From NCBI GenBank assembly GCA_036245805.1, contig BTRK01000002.1, positions 1,426,001-1,490,000 of the forward strand: a stretch of 64,000 nt of DNA. Direction: 5' to 3'. The DNA is from Pristionchus mayeri. Its lineage: Eukaryota; Nematoda; Chromadorea; Rhabditida; Neodiplogasteridae. Of this stretch, positions 53,766 through 64,000 are shown piece after piece. A program made the translations under genes and the position numbers. Position 1 is the stretch's first letter, and each line of letters opens with the position of its first letter. Under the pieces are notes generated by a model that saw only the letters and a program-made list of their open reading frames with translations, did not search any database and was not told the origin of the DNA.

Positions 53766-54573
53766 CCCCCAGTTGTGCTTTGATGCATTTCGTGCCTCTG
53801 ATAGCCAGCAGATATTCGGTTTTAATGCGTGAGCTGATGGGAGAAAGCGCTCTCAAATATCAGATGGTTGATGTATTCGGTATGGAATCAGTCGGCATCC
53901 TTAGTACCAATAGAATATAATATAAGTCATACTCGTGTTGCTTTGACTTGGCATTATTCTTGATTCCGCATTAATGTGTCTTTCCAGGTGGACGACCGAG
54001 GTCTGTACGCGCCGGATTAGATGTGGCTGACGAAGGAAGACTTCGTGGGCAGAGCCAAGCTCATCCTTCATCACATTGGAATGGTACGGTGGATTGCGAA
54101 ATGGTGACGTCATCTGTGATCACATCACAGAAGCTTATCCAGGAAGAGCAAATACGATCAACGGCGTTCTGGATTACATGTGATATGGACCACCCCTCTC
54201 TAGCTGCCTCTACAAATTATTGATCTATTCTACCTATCTGCCACTACCTCTCAGGGAAACGAGAGTGCAGAGCAATCGAGACGAGAGAGAGCCTTTTGTA
54301 CACAGTCATTTAGATTCTGGGCGCTTACCGTAGATCAAATGCTCTGTGTTGACAAGATACGATAAGTGAAAATCTAGATTGAATGTCAGCTAGTGTAAAA
54401 TGAGAAAATGAAATTATTGTCGATTTTGTTCTCAGTTTGCATTTTGATGTCATTTCAAAAATTCTTATCGAACATATTTCCAGGTGACAATCGTAATGAA
54501 CGATAATCCGAAGCTGAAATATGCCGTCCTTTCCATCCTCGGCATTTTCCTCATCACCCATAGTGAAAGATAG

Positions 54574-55573
54574 TGATTACGGTAGTGATTATCGATTGAT
54601 CGACTTGATCTGTATCTCTTGGCAGTCAGTGTTCCCAATGTGTTGCGCTACCTATCGTTGTGTCATTGAATGTATTTACATAAGATTGACCCTAGCATGT
54701 GCCTAAAAGTGGATTGTACTTGTATTGGCAATCAACTAGTTATTATGCGTAACATGCACTTTTCATTAATGTTACTACTCATTTTGATAAATAATGTCAC
54801 TAAAGGTTTGCGAAGACAGAAAGTGAGAACAGGTTCAATGACCTGCGCATGTATCTTGAATATTCTCTAATGACCCGTCTATATCTGTATCTACCGATCC
54901 GTTGTACAAGCTTATAATAATTGCTTTGACCTCATCAAGATTCCCAACACTTTTATCATGCCCACTCTCTTTCCTGATCATGCCCACTCTCATTTATGCC
55001 ACTCCATTGCCTTGCCCTGTAGGAATGGCAGTACGGTTCGGTTGTTGGAAAATCCACTAATAGAACACCATTTATTAATAAGTATAAAAGTACAAAGCTA
55101 ATTTAACTTTAACTCCATTGTCGCTTTTGGAATTTTGCCGACTCTAATTTTCTCGACTGATCATTTTGCGTTAATAGTTAACGACATTGTATAACCGTCA
55201 GCGATATTATTTTGTCATTCACCATTTCGCAGATTGCAGCATAAAGAACATATAAGTTGTTTGATTTGGTTTAACTCACGTGCCTCCCATATCACCGATT
55301 AAGCATGGTTCACTCATCAATATTTCGATAAATGACGTCGGCGGGGTTTTATTATGAGAAAAATGAGAACAGGTTCGACGATTATTATAGATAACTTTGT
55401 ATTTGAAATATTTTCTGAAAACGCGCGGTTTAAATATCTCACCTTCCGATCTATTGTACAAGCTCAGAATTCGTTTGTTAGTCTCTTATATCGTGATGCA
55501 TCATTTATTTAGCGTTTTATATTACGAAAATATTTATAGCGAATAACTCGTACAATATTTCTATGAATTAAGG
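54574..55573. other. intergenic stretch, nothing certain
   Basis: No gene recognised. TAGGAATGGCAGTACGGTTC at about 55018 resembles the hAT-like terminus at 2727. Otherwise AT-rich DNA up to the start of the MATH-BTB gene. Confidence 0.4.
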
Positions 55574-58500
55574 ATGGAAGATAATGGTTCTTCCAAGTCC
55601 TCTCAGCAGCAACAACAGAACACCTCGCAGTCGCCACATCAGAGAGTTCTTGTTGATGAGGTTAGATACTGTAGTATAATAGGTACTGTATTCCTACATT
55701 AATATTCAAATCATTGCACTCGTATCAGCGCCGAGATTATCAAATATTGGTATATGAAAATTAGATAAGGACGTCCACAATTGAATTATTTTTTTGCCTA
55801 TTTATAATATGTGAATAATATTTTTATTCGGTTTTTTGAAATCTATTCTTACCTCTATCGTATGTTGATACAGTTTCCATTCAACTTTATAGTCATCGAT
55901 TTCCTCTCTTCTCGACTCTCCGCCTATCAATCAGATGCTGCTGATCGACATTCCTAAGCATGATGAATCTGGCGAGACTGATGTCTTGTGTCAAGTAATA
56001 GTTCTCATACGACTCATTGCCGTTCCCGTATTACTCAGTCGAATCATATCTAGTCATACCTGTCTTGAAGTTACCCAACACCTCAGTCGCACCTAATTCT
56101 CTTATTGGAATCAATTTTGCAATCGTTTTGGATACGTTTCCGTTGCGCTTAGTAAAGTAGAATGTTCATAAGCCTTATGTCGCACCAGAAACCTACCTGA
56201 AAATTTAACAATTTTTTCCGATAAGAGAACTCTAGCCGCATAGTATCTCGCCATACCTCACTTACATCAAACTCAGGCGACCGGCCGTCTCAGTATCGTG
56301 AACAATCAGGAGACGGAGGACCGTAGCGAATTGATGGGACCGCAAAGTACTGTTGGTTTTGAGGACGAAAATTTTAACGGGCCCGTTAAATTTACCCAAC
56401 AAGGACGAAATTGACACCCTGTTTTTGGTCTTCCATTGAATATCAGAGCTCAATTAGTTGACAAAGAATATACAAAAATGCGAAAAATCAATAATTACCC
56501 CAGGCGAAGACCGGAAAGGTTCAGAGTGAAGTTGCCTGATCCAATACATTATTTCTGCAAATTCCTTTGTTATTCTTATTTTTCAGAGCATGTTTCATCT
56601 GGTTTTCTTAGCTACCATCACATTAGATATTCAAGATCTCCCTTTGGCGGTGTGTACACATCTGAAGTTGAAGTGGGCGGACTGCTGTGGTGAGTTCTAT
56701 TGGGGTGTCCGTATAATTTTTAGTTTTTATTTTTTATTCAATGCTTTACAATTCTCAGTGACCAATGTATGCCCCCTTCTTTCTCACTACCTCCCTCCAG
56801 CGATTGGGCAGGGTCTCGATTCCTCTCTTCCAGAATGCGGGTTTCTTCGAGACCGCCCAGTTCACGAAAGCCCTCACAACTTCATCTCGATTCTTGAACT
56901 TCTTTCCTTTGCAGAAGTCAGAAAGAGAGCGGAAGCAGTGGTAGTCGCATGGGGAGAGATCCGGGGAATACGGTGGATGGGGAATCCTCTCGATCTTCAG
57001 CTCGTCCATTTTCTTCTGGGTCATCTTCGCTCGATGTGGGCGAGCAGTGTCCATCAGAAGAAGAATTTTGCCCTGGTTCAGGAGTCTGGGAGGGACTCTG
57101 ATCGCGACTTCTTCCAGTTGTTCAGAGAAGAGGTCGGCATTGATGGCGGTTCCAGTAGGAATGATCTCTTATTAGATCGGGACAAGTAATGATAGAAAGA
57201 ATCAGTGAATTTCCTCATTTTCTTCAAGGGAACGGGTTTGTGCTTCGCATCGGTTTCGAAACACTGTTGTCTCTTCGCTGGGTTATTATACATGATTCAC
57301 TCCTCGCACATGTCTATTATGGAATTTGTCCATCGAAGATCTGATCTACGATGGAGCGATTTCCGACAGTAATTCAACACAACTGTATCAAAATATCGGC
57401 TATACTTCACCACTTCAACAAGTGTAGAAACTACGAGACTGATCCAACCCACATACCACTTAACGTCAGAGTGACGCAATACATTGTTGACAAACAGATT
57501 GCGCAATCACTGCATTTGATCGCGAACTGATTGTTTTCCGAAGCATTATACGAACTTTCCGGACACCCCAATAGATATTGATATCATATTTATTTTTAAT
57601 TAAAAAATTGTTTTTAACACTTCATTTTTCCATCTTCAAGATTGCAAGCAGCAAAAACAATTTAGGAAGATACTCGTTATGCAGAAGATCTCATCATCCT
57701 ATCTGGATGTGTACCTTCTTTGTCGTAATTACGACAAGAGCCCCTGGAGTGTCGATGTCTCGGCTGAATTCACATTAATTATGCCACACGAAGTTAGACA
57801 CGTAGAGCGCGAGGTTTGAGATTCTATAAAAATAAAAATCAAGCAATTTAATCGAACATTCAGTATGAGTAGGAATGATTGATGATGAACTTATGAGGTT
57901 AGGAATGCGGTGTAGAAAAATACCGAAAGAATGGTACCTTTCGATTTATTTAATGTATTCCGATTGAGCTCAACGAGACGTTCTGTCATCGACATACAAG
58001 ATGGGGCTGCGATGAATTTACTCAATGGGAGGATCCATGGGAGTCGGCAAGTTTTTAGCGAATGATTACTGTGCCGAACATGACGAAGGAAGAAATTTTT
58101 CATAGCCAAAATATGCCTTTAGAAACGATTCCACAACGCTGAGTTCACTCTTGAAGTACGATTCACCTTATCAAACATTGTCGGAGTCAGGTTAATATTT
58201 GTGTTTTCTTAAATGTGAAATGAATTTCGAAATGCTTTCTTGTTACAGCCCAAACATCTGTTTCACACTTCCGAATTATCACGGTCACGGTCTTACTCTA
58301 TTGTTCGACGGAGAGAAACTCTACGCAAACAAGCAGGTATGGTAACTAAAAGAAGGTGGGTTGGCGAAGCGAAATTTTAATCGAACATTTTGGGCCCTCG
58401 AAATAAATTTTCCTATCAATCGACTACTTTAGAATTGTCTCTTGGTAAACTACTTTAGTCCTTTCTATTTGTTATGCCCAAAGCGCCGCCCTTTTTCTAT

Positions 58501-59934
58501 CAATTCAATTCAGTATATGAGACGGATAAAAAGTTTCCTCCCGTCTTAGTGGTTCTACTATATGAAATAGTGTATCGGTTGCTCAAAAGAAGTCCAATTG
58601 CTAGGCTTGGATAGGGAAGGCTGGAGTATTTTATCAATGAACGCGCGTAGGGAAAATACTGACAGTTAAACTTATTCGAAACACACAATTAACTGACCTG
58701 CAAGCAAACTTTGCGCGCGCATATCTCAGATCAATAATTCGAATTCGAACCGGGATTGTTTTTTCGATCTCGGTATAATTACGATCGTTCTTATGATAAT
58801 TACAATTCTACTGCCTTCCTTATTTTGTTTTGCAATTAGTTAAAATAATCGTGTGATTATAGATTCTCGCTCTTCATTCGCCCGTATTCGAAGCAATGTT
58901 CTATGGTAATTTCTCTGAGAGGGAGAAGAACGAAGTGGAGCTGAAGGATATCGATCGCAAGGTATACTAACGCATTCTGATTAATATTTAAGTACGTTCA
59001 GGACTTTCATGTGTTGCTCAAAATGTTGCACGATCCAGCATACAAAATCGAAGGTTTGGCTATTCATCGTTTTTCCTAAATTACGGTTTTGCAGAGGATA
59101 TGATACTGTTTGATTCGCTTTTGGTTATCGCTGATCGATATTATATCAAGGTGTGAGATTAACATGTGCTTGATTTCGAATTTAATATGTGCTACTGACC
59201 AAGACGATAATAGTGATAATTTAAGGAAGTTATCGATCGAGTCGAGGAAACTCTCATGAAGTCAGACAAATTCTCCGTAGCTGAGAAGCTTCTCTTCGTC
59301 GATAAACACGAATCTTTCCGATTCATCAAATTACATGTGAGTTTGATTTCTTTTACATCCATTGTACAAATATTTTATTTCAAAGTGAATATAGTCATAT
59401 CCTTTAATGCTAAAGGAATATATTTGCAGACAAAAGTCTTCGATGGGATCAGAACAGAAACGGAAAGGAACGATGAGAACAATCGCGGGAAGATTACAAA
59501 GGAAGCTTTTTTGGTGAGGCTATTACTGGCATTACGTCGAATGAGAATTATGACGTAATTCCATCTTTGATATATCAAAGTCGGTGTGACGTCATAGTTC
59601 TCATCCGACCTAGCAATCCCTGTAAATTATTATCAAATAAATTCGAAATCGCTCTTGCAGACATCAGAAGAGTACGGTCAACTCTCCGAAGATGCGAAAT
59701 TTGCGTGTTCCCGAGTCTTGGACTCTATCCCCCATGTCCCGCGCCGATACCACGATTACTTGTGGGTCATCTTGGAATATTTTTCGTGCTAAGTGCCGAT
59801 TAAATAAAACAAACATTAAAAATCAAATTATGTAATATTCTCTACATTGCCGATTTCTTGTTTCAGTCGAGTGGATGGATGCACAGAGATGATAGAAGGA
59901 CAGAATCTGAAGGAAGGAATCGATAATTCTGGTG
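55574..59934 (+). CDS. MATH-BTB protein, mariner in a MATH intron
   Basis: First exons 55574-55660 (MEDNGSSKSSQQQQQNTSQS...) and 55935-55994 (MLLIDIPKHDESGETDVLCQ) are phase 0. MATH pieces: about 56587-56692 (ending SPFGGVYTSEVEVGGLLW) and 57641-57813 (YLDVYLLCRNYDKSPWSVDV, SAEFTLIM). BTB: 58249-58336 (GHGLTLLFDGEKLYANKQ), 58863-58961 (ILALHSPVFEAMFYGNFSER, NEVELKDIDRK), 59002-59053, 59095-59150 (LLVIADRYYIK), then 59226-59336, 59430-59513, 59661 on and 59867-59934, all in phase. MATH-BTB proteins are substrate adaptors for Cullin-3 ubiquitin ligases. From NKQ onward the frame is sound, but phases on both sides of exon 57641-57813 do not match in my reading, and a deleted mariner begins 7 bases after the GGLLW donor. 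Possibly inactivated in its MATH domain. Confidence 0.7.
56700..57571 (-). mobile_element. internally deleted mariner (copy D)
   Basis: Right terminus intact (CGAACTTTCCGGACACCCCAA); left terminus has lost GGAAAGTTC. TA flanks both ends. On the minus strand it keeps the C-terminal ~100 codons (57054-56755, DTARPHRAKMTQKKMDELKI and SPDLSPCDYH), with a more diverged central part, and lacks the N-terminal coding part, which is replaced by unrelated sequence. Sits in an intron of the MATH-BTB gene. Confidence 0.92.
59530..59613. repeat. MITE, CTAGGTCGGATGAGAAC family, in a BTB-gene intron
   Basis: TTACGTCGAATGAGAATTAT faces ATAGTTCTCATCCGACCTAG around a GATATATC centre. Leaves the splice sites of its intron intact. 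Confidence 0.8.
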
Positions 59935-60564
59935 AGTAGGGCTCTTTAATCGGTGTTTGCGAGCTGTCATCCCTCTCTCCCCGGTGAGTGTGTGTGTGTT
60001 ATGAAGATGCAACGTATATAAGTAGGGACTTGTCGTTTCTGCCGTTCACCACTGCCCCATCAGGGGTCGTAAAAGCACACCACCGATTTTTACTGCGTCC
60101 CTTTTATCGATTTTTTATATTGCAATATTTTCTTTTAAAGTTAAATTTACATTCTATGTGAAAGCTCGCCTAAACTTCCATTGAAAAGTCAATATTTTCT
60201 ATCTTCAAGGTTCCAAACTGGATAGGTTTTCGGGCTTAATCGATTGGGTGCACTTTAAAAAAATTGTTGTTTTGTGATTTTCATGTGAAATCGGCTTGTC
60301 CAGTGAAAATTATATGGTGTGTTGCTTCGTGGGACTAGACGTGAGAGCTTCCTCAATCTTCGAACATTACTCTGTGTTCTGACAGACCAAATTTCATGTG
60401 AAAATAAGATTATCGATTTTCGGTCCTTAGGAAACAATTATCCAATAATGTTAGAGTTTCCATGGACTCATCTTGGGTATAGTATTCGACTTCCGTACAC
60501 TAAAATACGTTTGAGTACCGCGCAATTATTGTAAGTTGCATTTCTTTTGCCTGCTTATAGAGTA

Positions 60565-63089
60565 CATTCGCTGAAGAGAGATTTTTGCCGATTTTGTGGC
60601 GTCTGGTTGCTTCACGTCAGCCTATTCCTTGAACGGAAGAGATCATGTATTTAGCACCAATTTTTCGGAGGGACGTGATATCGGTGGATTGTTGTGGTGA
60701 GAATTGCAGTATCTTACGTCTCTACACGCTTATACTTCATCACAGACAAAAATGATGGAAAATATACATAATGATAATTTTATATATTACTTGGTATGAG
60801 TATATCATTGCAAAATCCTGCCGCTAAATTGACTATCTCAGAGTACATCCTAGAAGAATCTAGTAAGCCCGTATATTGGCCAGCTTTTTTTACCTAAAAG
60901 TAATTGTGAGAAAACTCAATTCCCGTTTATTTCATTATCTGGGATAGCTTTGTATTTTCACCTGTTTTATTTTAATATTCAAATGCTGTGATAAAACATA
61001 CTATCGTGGTGGTCGGGCACCTGTTTGAGCAGCAACATTCGTGGTGTTAGGTTGAATCTGATCGAAAAATGTTTCGATTTTGAAGTGTGTTATAATCGGT
61101 TTCGTTGAAAAATCGATGATGTAATATTTTCTTATCTATTTTTTCAGATATTATTTAATACAAGAAACTATTTTTCCAGGGCAGCAGTTGCGAAACATCA
61201 AGTTTTCACTACTGCCAGCAAAAGAAATCGTTTCACCGTCTCAATTATGCTGATCGCGAACGAGGATAGACCTTCTAAATTCGACTGAACTGCTGAAGGA
61301 ATAGTTGAGGTTCGTGATTAAACCATATTTTATTATCCTTGCAGTGTAAAATTGAACGGCATCAGCCGCAATTTATTATATCAATTTAGGTTGAAGCGTT
61401 CTTTGCGAGGAGTCACTGCAAAGCACTCAGTCTGATCGACGAAACTGATCCTTCACATCCCAAGAAACTGCTTGACGAATCGGGAAAACGGGTTAATCCC
61501 TACTCTACTAATCCGTATCCTATCAAGAAACAGGCACGCCTTTTTGTCATTTATAATGCATCTTTTGAATTGTTGTTAACACATACACGAATGTGATGAT
61601 TTAATTAGACAAATATACATTTTCCCTTATGGTCACAAATAACTCATTATAATTCGTTGTTTGTAGTTCACTTTCTCTCTGGACTCCAATAACCGCAAGG
61701 GATTGACTAAATGCATTTGTGTAGTGAAGGATAAGCGAAAGAATACTCATGAATACTTCGACGCTCCGAGAATTATTGTGAAGACTCGAATTCTCTTGAG
61801 AAAGGTCACAGGAGTAAGGTGAATTATTTCTTTCGCTTGTCTTTCGCTTAGGGATACATTGTCCGGATAATTTATCATTAAAAATATTTCCTTTTGGAAA
61901 CATATCACTACCAGCTTCAAAATTAATTCGCAGGAGCAACCCCTCGTTCGATTTCACTTCCTCTTCTTTGCTGAATGATGCCATTCTGATTGTGGAGGAG
62001 AAGGAACTACATGTCAATAAACAGGTTTGATTATCTGAGGTAAATAACAAAACATCGACTTAAACTTCGACCTTTCAGTATCTTTCAAACTTTTCAAATG
62101 TTCTCCATTCAATGTTCGATGATAAATCAAGAGGAAACAAAGTGGTACTCAATGGAGTGAAGTATCAGGTAAATTATTCCGGAACGGAAACAATATATTT
62201 GTTTGATGCCTACCTCCTTTCGTTGAAAAAAAGATTCTCTTAGGATTGTGTCGCAAGTCGTTCAATTGGTGTAGTGGTAGAGCTCTATCTCTAATGCCCT
62301 TAACATGCAGGTTCGAATCTGCCCGGATGAAAGTGGCAAATTTTTGTATGAAATCTTTCAATCATTCCGACAGTCAGGAAAATGATCCATCTGTTTTCTA
62401 ACTTTGTGTCATCTATTTGAATGATGTGAACTGCAAAATACGAGTGGAGCAGCTGTACACGAGTACAATGGCCCATTTTACGCATATTCTGGTTTTAATT
62501 AGCGTATGCTGACCTAATTAGAGTTGTCTCTCGTACATAACTTTTTTCTATCCGGGTTTTCAAACATACTTTCAAAAAAGTTTCTGAAAATAATTTTCCG
62601 AACATTTTGAGCCCAATGCCATCTCTCTAGCTCATCCGGGAGCTGAAATACAGCGTAGCCGGATGCAAAACCGGAAAATTCCTAAAAGCCGGCTCTTGGA
62701 CCTATGACCCATATTTTTCGAAAACTTGTGTCTAGGGTATTCTAACACTATAATATGGGTGAAATCAGGACCAATTTTTTTTGAAAATGTTCCCGCACAC
62801 CTCCAATGACTCGTGATACACGTGATAAATTTTTAAAAAAATGCTCTGTATAGCAACTACTTCAGTCATGATTATTTATGGGAACATTGCCTCGATTCCT
62901 TCACAACCCTCGCCAACCTGGCTGATAAGATCAAGGTTTGTTCTCGCCCTTTTTATCTTCTTTTTCTTCGTGTTATTATTATTATTTTCATTAAATGCTC
63001 TAGAAATCAATCAGTCGTCTCCCGACTTCGCCATCCTCTCTTATGCAATGAAGGCTGCGATCTGTGACATGGTGGCGAAATTAGCCTAA
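60565..63089 (+). pseudogene. second MATH-BTB gene, in-frame stop
   Basis: MATH pieces: 60565-60696 (FADFVASGCFTSAYSLNGRD ... DIGGLLW, W codon split by the intron), 61180-61309 (AAVAKHQVFTTASKRNRFTV, SIMLIANEDRPSKFD then TGA at 61286-61288, then TAEGIVE), 61390-61521 (VEAFFARSHCKALSLIDETD), 61669-61807 (FTFSLDSNNRKGLTKCICVV). BTB pieces: 61932-62025 (SSSLLNDAILIVEEKELHVN, KQ), 62079-62168 (YLSNFSNVLHSMFDDKSRGN). Later pieces at about 62862-62937 (HDYLWEHCLDSFTTLANLAD, related to HDYLWVILEYF of the first gene) and 63006-63089 (INQSSPDFAILSYAMKAAIC ... stop). The TGA stands where the first gene has SPWSVDVSAE, so it interrupts the MATH core. 5' exons not found; a tRNA-like piece lies in a BTB intron. 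Decaying paralogue of the adjacent gene. Confidence 0.65.
62258..62330 (+). other. tRNA-like sequence, 73 nt, degenerate
   Basis: TCGTTCA and CGGATGA can pair at 6 of 7 positions (with wobbles) and the span is exactly 73 nt. GTGTAGTGGTAGAGC and GGTTCGAATCTGC resemble A and B boxes. The anticodon stem does not form convincingly and the T-stem needs a shift, so a tRNA pseudogene or SINE is more likely than a working tRNA. Confidence 0.35.
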
Positions 63090-63143
63090 GAATTATTTTC
63101 TCAGTTGAACTTCATGTTCATTACCGTAGTCGAAGCCAATTTT

Positions 63144-63194
63144 ATGTCAAGTGTAGTTTTGTTCTCCATAGTCAACAAAACTACACTTGACATA
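63144..63194. repeat. perfect hairpin
   Basis: ATGTCAAGTGTAGTTTTGTT and AACAAAACTACACTTGACAT form a 20-bp stem with an 11-base loop (CTCCATAGTC region). Directly abuts a tandem repeat. Confidence 0.8.
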
Positions 63195-63274
63195 TAAATA
63201 TATTTCCTTTTTGATAAATATATTTCCTTTTTGATAAATATATTTCCTTTTTGATAAATATATTTCCTTTTTGA
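63195..63274. repeat. four perfect copies of a 20-bp tandem repeat
   Basis: ATAAATATATTTCCTTTTTG occurs four times head to tail with no mismatch. Confidence 0.95.
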
Positions 63275-63289
63275 TTTACTCGATGTGAA

Positions 63290-64000
63290 GTTTAAGTGGT
63301 TTCTCATCCGTCGGACCCTGTCTTTGTTCAAATGGTGATCTAATTACTAGATTAATTACTCGACTCCTCGTTTCGATTTCACCGATACCAGAGACCGAAA
63401 ACTGCGGGGCTTTGGTAATTTTTGGAGAAAAGGTCTTTGTGAAGAAGCAGGCATTGTTTCCTTGCATTTCAATTTCATTCTGCAATTCAGATTCTTACAG
63501 TTTATTCACTTGTCTTCAATACGAGAAAACCCTAATTTTCAAAATTTTCGGTTAGCATTATTTGTCCGACAATCAACGTTCGACCGGTTCGATACAAACC
63601 AATGGTTGTTGTATACCAATACTGCGTCAAATAAAGCTAGCGTAGTTTTTGGCGCAAGTTACATATTTACGAAAACACTTGAAAAATGCCGCCCTAATAT
63701 TATGTCTTTTTTGCTCCACCCTCATATTACGCTAATATTAGAAAGTCGTTATAATTTGAGAAGGTCGTTCTAATTTATATATTTTTTATTAAAAATCAAA
63801 CATTATCAATGAACTAGGGAAAGCTATTTGGTGACTTGTTTTTATAAATATCCCATTTTAAGATGATTATTGGTAAAGCAGAGCAGTTTTTGATCGATTC
63901 CTTCTAAACTCAAATTGTCCGATCAATACTCGTTAAGCTTCAGGTAATTAAAAAAAGGGCTATTTGTTAAATTTCTTGATCTATTGTTTTTTTCAGGACC
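63290..64000. other. no gene recognised to the end of the window
   Basis: AT-rich DNA. Open frames at 63276-63485 and 63462-63773 overlap on opposite strands and show no domain. A gene continuing beyond the window cannot be excluded. Confidence 0.4.

Larger units (their letters stand above)
51933..54573 (+). pseudogene. SEC11-like: SEC11 signal peptidase pseudogene, catalytic exons missing
   Basis: Exons: 51933-51992 (MRLLPNIAMFDEMRRMDVRQ), 52043-52103 (VIYQFFSIAMVGSLALFLWK, membrane anchor), 53145-53201 (FREVNKNVTKILAKGDNNR), 53988-54083 (VDDRGLYAP then stop, then WLTKEDFVGRAKLILHHIGM), 54484-54573 (VTIVMNDNPKLKYAVLSILG ... stop). They match SEC11 in order: N-terminus, anchor, 'KGDNN', 'VDDRGLYAPGQ..WL', C-terminus. 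The part with the catalytic Ser (SGSMEP) and His should lie between 52103 and 53145; that interval is filled by a palindromic element (52253-53072) and no such motif is seen. A TAG at 54018-54020 replaces Gly/Gln of the family motif. Splice sites are otherwise sound. Non-functional as signal peptidase in the ER membrane. Confidence 0.85.

Noticed and set aside
54325..54561. 78-codon minus-strand frame
   Set aside because: It is antisense to the last SEC11-like exon, which has a family match on the plus strand.

Overview
The window looks like a nematode genome segment, probably from a small-exon clade such as the diplogastrids; that placement is inference. The signs are many short exons (often 54-111 bp), compact GT-AG introns with TTTCAG-type acceptors, a MATH+BTB gene array, and a very dense load of Tc1/mariner, Mutator-like, hAT-like, TTAA-site and non-LTR elements. 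No operon, rRNA or CRISPR array is seen. All gene models were assembled by eye from reading frame, splice signals and phase.

Left part (1-15 kb), minus strand: six small related genes in tandem (51-864, 2386-3279, 4095-6193, 9375-10729, 11603-12787, 13583-14844). The four intracellular-type ones are hydrophilic and share an exon ending in a FNEH/FNEQ-like motif. The 180-residue member is built from 18-22 residue Ala/Lys/Glu-rich exons and resembles LEA proteins. The last two carry signal peptides. Elements separate or enter the genes, and the first gene now takes its last codons from a mariner terminus.

Middle-left (15-25 kb): low-complexity DNA (a purine minisatellite with a 260-bp period, pyrimidine tracts), a three-exon minus-strand gene (16549-18355), a well-phased four-exon plus-strand gene (20651-21617) and partial duplicates of such exons, followed by a broken RTE-type retrotransposon (23305-24345).

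24610-27915 is a complete Mutator-like element. Its long inverted termini contain 126-bp tandem repeats (4 copies left, 3 right). It has an 8-bp direct flank repeat and an 11-exon FLYWCH/MULE transposase gene with one frameshift and one stop.

28-42 kb: a Tc1-like fold-back element with a nested MITE, then a 16-exon minus-strand gene of unknown function (30744-37539), a 1-kb palindrome, and the C-terminal third of an importin-5-like (karyopherin beta) gene (40322-42264). A 1.57-kb palindromic element flanked by TTAA lies immediately upstream, next to a retrotransposon 3' end that is itself split by a mariner-like element.

46.5-54.6 kb: a ~745-bp unit is present three times. Each copy pairs a minus-strand C-terminal exon with the plus-strand first exons of SEC11 (signal peptidase catalytic subunit). 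The second copy carries an apparently intact mariner (47470-48711, D,D34D transposase), whose empty site is visible in the first copy. The third copy leads into a SEC11 pseudogene that lacks the catalytic Ser/His exons and has an in-frame stop.

55.5-63.1 kb: two plus-strand MATH-BTB genes. The first has a deleted mariner 7 bp into an intron of its MATH region and an otherwise well-phased BTB part; the second has an in-frame stop. The last ~0.9 kb shows nothing recognisable.
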